Of a stretch of DNA of 64,000 nt, positions 24,201-64,000 are shown in pieces. A model generated the notes under the pieces. It was not told where the DNA came from. It did not search any database and was given only the letters and a program-made list of their open reading frames with translations. Every line of letters starts with the position of its first letter. The stretch's first letter is position 1. The stretch covers positions 13,113,142 through 13,177,141 of the forward strand of contig NC_064548.1 in assembly GCF_023856365.1 (NCBI RefSeq), given 5' to 3'. The position numbers and the translations under genes were made by a program. The stretch is from Brienomyrus brachyistius (lineage: Eukaryota > Chordata > Actinopteri > Osteoglossiformes > Mormyridae).

Positions 24201-25398
24201 CAACACGCCAGCCATCTGACAAAAATGCAAAACTCAGACGGAAGTCTGCATACCAAGCTTCAGACATATCGCTTCATTTGTGTCACATTTGTATTCTGCC
24301 AATTTCTTCTCCATCGCATTCATCCCTGAAATGTAGCAAAAGTCTGAATGTTAATCTTGCAATTTATATGTATTTGAACAGTTCTTGTTTTGATAAAAAT
24401 TCATACAGCAGTTTAAAGAGAACCAAAGGTAGTCTGAATAAAATCACAAGCAAGCCATTTGGGAGATGATGATCTCTTTCAGTCTAGCAGATCTATAAGA
24501 GTAACAGTGGCAAAAAACTGCAGATTCACAAGTTTCATATTTTATCCAGCCTGCCCCTTATTCTTGTTCACCCAGCTGGATAAATCGAGTCCAGCACCTT
24601 AAAAAAGGTAAGCACCAGCTTGTTCCCTAATATGCAATGACATTACAATTAAAAAAAAAATCATTATTCGACGTCAGTTTCAAAGCGTTCTGTTAAAGTA
24701 CCAGGATTAAAAGTCTGTTTAAAGCACTGTCGGTGTTTCCTATTTGACAGGGATATAAAACAACACGTGACGACGCATGAAACCGCTCGTTCTGAATTAT
24801 AGTATATAAGTGTACACGTCAGAGGGCGTGGTCTCAGAGCGTGGCACCGTCTCTACGTGACAACAGACTAAGAATCGTTTGCAGTCATAATACTAACAGC
24901 GGGATGAAACAACGTAACAGTAATAATGCACCGTAATATTTAAAAAAAATTGTCTCCAGCAAGAATAGAAGAAATATTTTTTTGTTTTTGTTCGAATGGA
25001 CAACTATTTGTCCATTTTGGCAGGTTTTGTCAACCATCCTACGAAATATAAGGAAGCTTTTTGATGTACGTGCTGATTAAGCGGAAAAGATAACAGACAG
25101 GCAGACATTTACATAAAAAGAAAACAGTACAGTGGATTCGCTATCATTTTAGAGGTCTGTATTTTAAAGGTCTGTAGCGGCTTCTGTGACGCCAGCTAAC
25201 TGGCTAGCTACGTAGCCATCACTGCATCACACCAAGGCTATTAAAAACCCAAAACTAACCTAAAACCCTTAAGCTGGAAAATAATATACATACAGCAATT
25301 TACAATGAAAACGCACTGGAAACATGAGGAGAAAACTGGCAAAAGTATTTTAGCCTAAATTAAAGTTTTTTTTCTCATTCGTATAACTTACCCGCCAT
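15124..25398 (-). CDS. hat1: hat1, histone acetyltransferase 1 (type B), complete 11-exon coding region
   Basis: Eleven exons, read on the minus strand, join in frame to 408 codons plus stop: 25398-25392, 24325-24254, 24054-23979, 22804-22684, 20287-20108, 20018-19897, 19381-19277, 18795-18689, 18093-17942, 17558-17442, 15291-15124. All introns are GT-AG. The product follows human HAT1 (419 aa) throughout. It has the acetyl-CoA loop QGEGHGAQ (residues 237-244), the AEDP segment with Glu265 matching human catalytic Glu276, and the C-terminal helical tail ending in RVIERLARI. By family knowledge, HAT1 with RBBP7/RBAP46 acetylates new H4 at K5 and K12 before chromatin assembly, in cytoplasm and nucleus. 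The N-terminus (MAGMNAMEKKLAEYKC) is about 11 residues shorter than the long human form. The gene is head-to-head with slc25a12. The start is the only in-frame ATG in a short exon joined by a good donor. Confidence 0.96.
15292..17441 (-). other. hat1: hat1 intron 10, mostly unique sequence with a MITE
   Basis: 2.15 kb intron. About 15,840-16,310 and 16,380-16,790 are unique, non-repetitive and mixed in composition, with AT-rich cores such as 16,240-16,310. This is the look of conserved non-coding sequence, but conservation cannot be tested here. A foldback MITE lies at 16,958-17,161. Confidence 0.35.
16958..17161. mobile_element. hAT-type foldback MITE with 8-bp target duplication
   Basis: 204-bp near-palindrome with long inverted arms. 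The ends read CAGGGTTGGGGCCCTTC and its complement. It is flanked by atgtgaac (16,950-16,957) and atgtgcac (17,162-17,169), a 7/8 match. Terminal CAGGG and an 8-bp duplication fit the hAT superfamily. It has no coding capacity. Confidence 0.8.
17442..17558 (-). CDS. hat1: hat1 coding exon 10
   Basis: 117 nt, residues 315-353, KHARRVYEILRLRVTDMSDE then a stretch ending RRLFGPYK. It matches the human QHARRVYEILRL region. Confidence 0.95.
17942..18093 (-). CDS. hat1: hat1 coding exon 9 (catalytic Glu)
   Basis: 152 nt, residues 264-314. It begins AEDPSESYVKLRDFVLVKLC. Glu265 aligns with human Glu276, the reported general base. Confidence 0.96.
18689..18795 (-). CDS. hat1: hat1 coding exon 8 (acetyl-CoA binding loop)
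   Basis: 107 nt, residues 228-264. It carries the GNAT acetyl-CoA loop QGEGHGAQLLEAVHRF, then DIT. Acceptor acgcag, donor gtggga. Confidence 0.96.
19277..19381 (-). CDS. hat1: hat1 coding exon 7
   Basis: 105 nt, residues 193-228, including FEKYNKDGETLYATAAYMTV, then YNYYVYPDKTRPRVS. Two overlapping donors are visible (gtaagg and gtaatt). Only gtaatt restores the family sequence RVSQM with exon 8, so it was chosen. Confidence 0.95.
19897..20018 (-). CDS. hat1: hat1 coding exon 6
   Basis: 122 nt, residues 153-193, including FLMWFIETASFIDVDDERW, nearly identical to human. The donor gtgagt is followed within a few bases by an 18-base homopolymer (C in the transcript). Confidence 0.96.
20108..20287 (-). 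CDS. hat1: hat1 coding exon 5
   Basis: 180 nt, residues 93-152, starting PDDVEGKIREIIPQGF and ending ITYQIYK. It covers the segment that leads into the histone-binding face in the human structure. Acceptor cccag, donor gtgggg. Confidence 0.96.
20288..22683 (-). other. hat1: hat1 intron 4, unique sequence with a 25-G run
   Basis: 2.4 kb intron without an exon I can support. 20,520-21,240 is unique, with an AT-rich core near 20,850-20,920. A run of 25 G lies at 21,343-21,367. The remainder (21,600-22,600) is unremarkable. Confidence 0.4.
22684..22804 (-). CDS. hat1: hat1 coding exon 4
   Basis: 121 nt, residues 52-92, including FGYKGLQIQLYY and SEKFDCVE, part of the N-terminal domain. Donor gtaaga. 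Confidence 0.95.
23441..23585. mobile_element. foldback MITE, probably hAT-type
   Basis: 145-bp near-palindrome in hat1 intron 3. The ends read CAGTGTTTTCTAATCCGGTC and the complement of CCGGATTGGGAAACACTG. The flanks (gaagacag and cattacag) agree only partly, so the target duplication is decayed or the boundary is slightly off. Confidence 0.65.
23662..23824. mobile_element. hAT-type foldback MITE, second copy of the 12,548 family
   Basis: 163-bp palindrome with long arms and ends (T/C)AGAGGTGG. It is flanked by agaaccat (23,654-23,661) and ggaaccat (23,825-23,832), a 7/8 target duplication. Its arms match the element at 12,548-12,708 along most of their length. Confidence 0.85.
23979..24054 (-). 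CDS. hat1: hat1 coding exon 3
   Basis: 76 nt, residues 27-52, including RFPEDVEDESTTFHPEYSHQ then LYGD. It matches human RFPEDLEND...FFPEYTHQLFGD. Acceptor acag, donor gtatg. Confidence 0.95.
24254..24325 (-). CDS. hat1: hat1 coding exon 2
   Basis: 72 nt, residues 3-27, reading GMNAMEKKLAEYKCDTNEAI then CLKL. Acceptor ttcag, donor gtatgc. Confidence 0.92.
25392..25398 (-). CDS. hat1: hat1 coding exon 1 (ATG, 7 coding nt)
   Basis: ATGGCGG followed by donor gtaag. It encodes Met-Ala and the first base of Gly3, as in human HAT1. The small coding piece is accepted because the 72-nt exon 2 completes the codon and continues the family sequence. Confidence 0.85.
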
Positions 25399-25500
25399 TT
25401 CGCTAGACTGCAGACGGGAAGCGACACAAACCGCGCGGCGCAGTTTACTTCCTATTTACCCACGTGTTTCCGTTTACTGCCTGCGTCTACCGTAAATTCC
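25399..25500 (-). promoter_or_regulatory. hat1: hat1 proximal promoter / 5' UTR region
   Basis: Short GC-rich sequence directly upstream of the hat1 ATG, with no TATA box. It contains an E-box CACGTG (25,461-25,466) and an ETS-like site (AGGAAGT on the minus strand near 25,447-25,453). The transcription start was not determined. Confidence 0.45.
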
Positions 25501-25854
25501 CATCAAATGCGCAACGTGGTTTACAGCATTTGTGCTTGGGCTAGAAAAATCGAGTATGTGATACCTTGAAAGATTTAATTGAAACTTTAAATTGTTAATA
25601 GTATATTTATTGCCAATTATAATATTATATATTATTATATATGGTATTAAAATGTATCTTGCTCCTGTGTAATACACTACATATAAAGTAATACTATATA
25701 TACTCCGCGGTAACGGCACTGCGGCTGAATGATTAGCCCTTGAAATCCACATCTCTGTCGGCGGCTCTTGCATGTATACCGCGTGGGTACTGTGGATTTT
25801 TCCCCTTCCCCAGGATAGGCGGTTATCGATTGATAGTTTTTTTCAACAATAGTA

Positions 25855-26092
25855 CGTGCATCCATCCATCCATTTTCCAAACCGCTTTTCCTACTGGGTC
25901 ACGGGGGGGTCCGGAGCCTATCCCGAAAGCAATGGGCACGAGGCAGGGAACAACCCAGGATGGGGGGCAGCCCATCGCAGGACACACTCACACACCATTC
26001 ACTCGCACATGCACACCTACGGGCAATTTAGCAACTCCAATTAGCCTCAGCATGTTTTTTGGACTGTGGGGGGAAACCGGAGTACCCGGAGA
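25855..26092 (-). repeat. dispersed teleost repeat (catccatccattttcc type)
   Basis: It starts with ccatccatccattttccaaa and continues through tcccgaaagcaatgggca-type sequence to tttttggactgtgggg. This is the antisense of a very common fish repeat. Related copies here are 2,330-2,510, 2,564-2,850, 34,795-34,945 and 54,925-55,200. Confidence 0.75.
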
Positions 26093-27042
26093 TAGTACGT
26101 GTAGATATAGTAAAAAAAATTAATAAATAAACATTTAGATTTTTGGTATTGTATCTGACAAAGCACAACATAAATCAGACATTAGTGTCACAACTGGATA
26201 ATGTAGTCTAAATGTGAATACATATATTTTATTATAAGTAAATTATTTGAATTATAATATAATTATAATATTATAATTATTTGAAACAATATTTAAAACA
26301 CTTATGACAAGAACAACAACCAAGGAAAAAGGATGGATTTTAATTCTTTAAATCCATATCTGGGATATTGTGTATGTCTGATATATTGCTTAAAATGCAT
26401 ACCATGCGAAATGTCTGGTCAAAAAGGAATCAGAGGGGTGCCAGTTTCCTGATTAATGAAAAAGAACACTGAAAAAACTAACTTAAAATTCTTTATTTCA
26501 AATAGGTATAGGACACAAGCTAACAATCACAAGATGTCTCAATCAAACTCACAGGCCTATATCCAACTCTATTCCGCCCCTGTCAACAGTTTTGGAAACT
26601 AATTATTTGTGGAATCCTCCCACGAGTCAAACAATTACACAATTACTGATGGCAATGTAATCAGTAATCAGGCTTACAGAAAATAGAGTAAAGAGATAAG
26701 TGTAGAGCCCTTACAAATATCATACAAACACTCAAACATTCAGTGAAAGTGGAATTTCTAGGAAGTATTGATTATTTACATGAATACTAGATCGAGATAC
26801 CTGGGAATAATCCTCTCGGTCCCATTACTTTGCTGTTACTGTATCTGTAACATGACGTGATGCATGACCTTGCATTCAGGCAGGATGTAGATATTCTGAA
26901 CAAACTCACCAGATGTCTCAACTGAACACTTCTCTAGCAGACAGTTGCTGTAGCTCTACAAGTAATACATTGTGCAAACAAAGAAATGTTCATGAGTTCA
27001 TATCCGGTAAGCACACATAAACTGTACCCTTCCTTCTACTGT

Positions 27043-27081
27043 AAGTCACTTTGGATACAAGCATCAGATAAATGTATACAA
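27043..27081 (+). repeat. SINE-type 3' tail remnant
   Basis: The motif cactttggatacaagcatca followed by gataaatg resembles the 3' tail shared by many fish SINEs (cactttggataaaagcgtct-type). Only this module is recognisable. Confidence 0.5.
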
Positions 27082-28199
27082 TCAAACTTACATGTACTAT
27101 TTGATGTTATTTTTACACTGGTAATTCATATTATAGTTAAAATCTATACTGATAATGCTACATTTACTTATAGAGAATTGAGAGAAAATTTCATATGCTT
27201 TAATCTTTCAGTGCATCTTCTCTGACACTGATAATTCTTCATTGATTTAGATTATCAGTTACCAATATGTCTGCTGCAGTTCCTGGGTACAGTATTACTG
27301 TATGTCATAATGATGACTAGGTGTGTGATGGTACTTTATATATTTGGAATATTGGTTTTATCTCAACAGATGTAACAAGGTCAGTGTAGTGGCTAGATAT
27401 TAACTGTGAGAAGCATTCAGGGATGATCTTTTGTCAAATTTAGCTCTAAAAGTAAAGGTTTGCTGTCTGCTACTTCACATTGATGCTATTGTGAATAAAG
27501 CAGTTAAGCCTAAAAACAATTTAAAAAGGTTTTTTTTTCTTTTCTAGAGAGTGAAAGCTCAATAAAAATAAATGACTCTATAGTACAGAAGGTATGGCAG
27601 GAGCACTGAACTGTGCAAAAACGCTGTCATTATCCCTGCCACAGCACCCTGTCCAACAGATGCACCTATGTCTGACTTACACAATAATCCTTAACTCTGG
27701 ATAATTTTACCTCTGCCCCTGCGACGGCACTAGATTATACCTTTTCTGAGTGCAATGTCTTCTGGCCTCTCACCGTGTTTATTGGCACTCTGACTGCGGG
27801 CAGGGGAACACATGCAGTTTGACTTCTGAACCTTCAAGAAATGCCACTAAATTTGCAGCTTTGTTCATCCGCTGATCACTTAGCCTTTATTTTCTGGACC
27901 ATATAGCTACGTTTTTCCCCCCGTGCCAATAATTATACGTTACGAACTGGCACTTTGTAAAAAAATTCAGGTATCCTCCCTCTCGTTAGATATACTATCT
28001 CTTACTTCTACTTTTATAGTATTTGTGGGTACAATAGGGCGCAACTTCAGCTCTCTTGTGTGGCCTTTGGTATAACGGCTGATGCTTCACTATTAAAGAA
28101 CCTTTTTATACAAACGATATGATTTCCGGATTACTTAACGTTATTAAGCTTGCAGGAAGGTCAAACTCAATTCACTACAATTCACTGAAATGTCATTTG

Positions 28200-28369
28200 T
28201 ATCACACTTTAGTGCACCAAGAAGAGATCGGTGCCATGCACCGAAGCGGACTTGCAGTACGGAGGCTGACGTCGGTCGAACTGGCAGGTACTGACTTGCG
28301 GCGTCTCCCGCTAAAGGGCATATTAACTTTCCCAGTCGCAGTGCGATTGCGCGGCACGTCACTCCCAGC
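28200..28369 (+). promoter_or_regulatory. slc25a12: slc25a12 proximal promoter / 5' UTR region
   Basis: GC-richer sequence just upstream of the ATG, with a CRE-like TGACGTCG at 28,267-28,274 and no TATA box. The ATGGCGGC at the start codon resembles the YY1 core. The transcription start is unknown. Confidence 0.4.
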
Positions 28370-48120
<19,751 letters not shown>

Positions 48121-49295
48121 TGGCACCATGCAATTAGCCGAATTCTCCCTTGGTCCTTCTGCCATTTTCAAATATATATTTTTTTTATTTTTCCTCCCCT
48201 CAGTCTGTACATTTTAAATGAATTGCCTCAATTTCAATATGCGTGATCAGTGCTGTTTATAACCTGCTTCGTGTGGATGGCACACATTACTGTACATATT
48301 GTACATCTCTGTACAGAGACACTGTGACACCAAAACAGACCCAAATCACTCCAGCCTCACTCCAGCTGTCACGCGGCGCCCTCTGCAGTCACACACTAGC
48401 GGTTTTTATGGTGTACAGAGGTTTTATTAGCAAATTGTAACCAAGAGTGAATATTAGTAATTTAATGCAATTCATAATATTTTGTTGAAATAAATCGTTA
48501 ACATCGTTCAACGTTGCGTGTTCTTGTGTCTGGAGACAAATTTTTGGACACTGAAGGGGAAAACAAAGGCAAAGAAATCGGCACGACAAAACAAAAGGCT
48601 TAACTTCTGGACACAGTTAGTGCATTTTCAGTAAGCGTGTCGTACAGATATCATCTTCATTTTAACACGGCAGCAGAATATGGTCCAGCTACTAGCATTT
48701 CTACGGTGCTGACAGATATACAGAATAAGGTATCACTTTGATTGTTGAAGAGAGTATATACATGCAGATCTTCTATTGTGGGGCACAGAAAAGTCCCCCC
48801 ATGATGTGAGCTTGAGAGTCTAGGTGCTTGGAATTTCCAGAGTATACGGCTAGTCGCAGGAGGTATTTTTCAGAAGAATTAAAAAGTTTTACAGAAAAAG
48901 ACTAATCTAAGAGACTGCATGTTTTCCACATGCGTGTTGCCAAGTAGGTAGTGAAATACCAAATGCGACGTTCAGATCGCGCGCTGAGGATGGTGAGCCG
49001 TCAGGTTAAGGCTTTGGATTCTTGCCAGCGTAGAAACGGAGCATGCGAGTGCTGTTTGAGTAGTAGTGTTAAAAAAAAAAAAAAAAAAAATTTAAAAAGC
49101 TGTGAAGATCACAGCCCAGGAAGAAGCACCAGGGAAGACGGACTGCAAACTGTCTGGTTAGATAAATTAACTGTCTGCATATTTAAAAAAAAAAAACAGA
49201 CTGCGGAGACCCCTGAGCACAGACGACACCCTGCTTGTCTTCCTACATCAGGAGGTCAGGAAAGCCGTGACGTGCGCGCACAGCAGCTTCGCCGA
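48121..49295. other. slc25a12-dync1i2 tail-to-tail 3' UTR region
   Basis: 1.2 kb between convergent stop codons, filled by the two 3' UTRs. A minus-strand AATAAA (plus tttatt, 48,423-48,428) could end dync1i2 inside the slc25a12 3' UTR. A ~20-base A run lies near 49,071-49,090. Nothing else was recognised. Confidence 0.5.
48489..48494 (+). terminator. slc25a12: slc25a12 polyadenylation signal AATAAA
   Basis: A canonical AATAAA 369 nt after the stop codon, followed within about 25 nt by GT-rich gttgcgtgttcttgtgtc, a typical downstream element. Confidence 0.7.

Positions 49296-64000
<14,705 letters not shown>

Larger units (their letters stand above)
25399..28369. other. hat1-slc25a12 head-to-head intergenic region
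   Basis: 2.97 kb between divergent start codons. It holds a dispersed fish repeat (25,855-26,092), AT-rich tracts (25,590-25,680; 26,220-26,290) and a SINE-type 3' tail (27,043-27,081). No ORF resembles a gene. Confidence 0.6.

Overview
The window is nuclear DNA from a vertebrate, almost certainly a ray-finned (teleost-type) fish. It holds three intron-rich genes with GT-AG splice sites. Their products follow human HAT1, SLC25A12 and DYNC1I2 closely, residue by residue. The dispersed repeats are the kinds common in fish: tRNA-derived SINEs, hAT-type foldback MITEs, the 'zero-to-one gap' palindromic repeats and many GC-rich minisatellites. I saw no bacterial features, tRNA/rRNA genes or CRISPR arrays.

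Layout. Positions 1-15,123 carry no coding exon I can support. They hold microsatellites, two minisatellites, dispersed repeats and some unique, possibly conserved non-coding sequence. hat1 (minus strand, 11 coding exons, 408 aa) runs from its ATG at 25,398 to its stop at 15,124. A 2.97-kb gap separates it head-to-head from slc25a12 (plus strand, 18 coding exons, 681 aa, 28,370-48,120). slc25a12 is tail-to-tail with dync1i2 (minus strand, stop at 49,296), whose 5' end leaves the window at 64,000 after 14 exons (572 aa present). Every exon joins in frame with the next, so all three genes look intact.

Function. Hat1 is the type-B acetyltransferase of newly made histone H4. Slc25a12 (aralar1) is the calcium-regulated mitochondrial aspartate/glutamate carrier of the malate-aspartate shuttle. 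Dync1i2 is a cytoplasmic dynein-1 intermediate chain. They are not one pathway. Their order and orientation match human 2q31 (DYNC1I2, SLC25A12, HAT1, METAP1D, DLX1/DLX2), so the block is probably held together by long-range regulation of dlx1/dlx2 beyond the left edge. This is an inference, but it would account for the unique non-coding sequence in the left flank and in the 5.6-kb dync1i2 intron.

I found no undescribed molecular system. The best leads are splice-site architectures: a (TG)24 tract, a 26-C tract, a 34-bp minisatellite next to an exon, and an in-frame alternative acceptor in dync1i2. Several hAT-type MITEs have readable 8-bp target duplications, and a Tc1/mariner-like element appears to contain a hAT transposase fragment.
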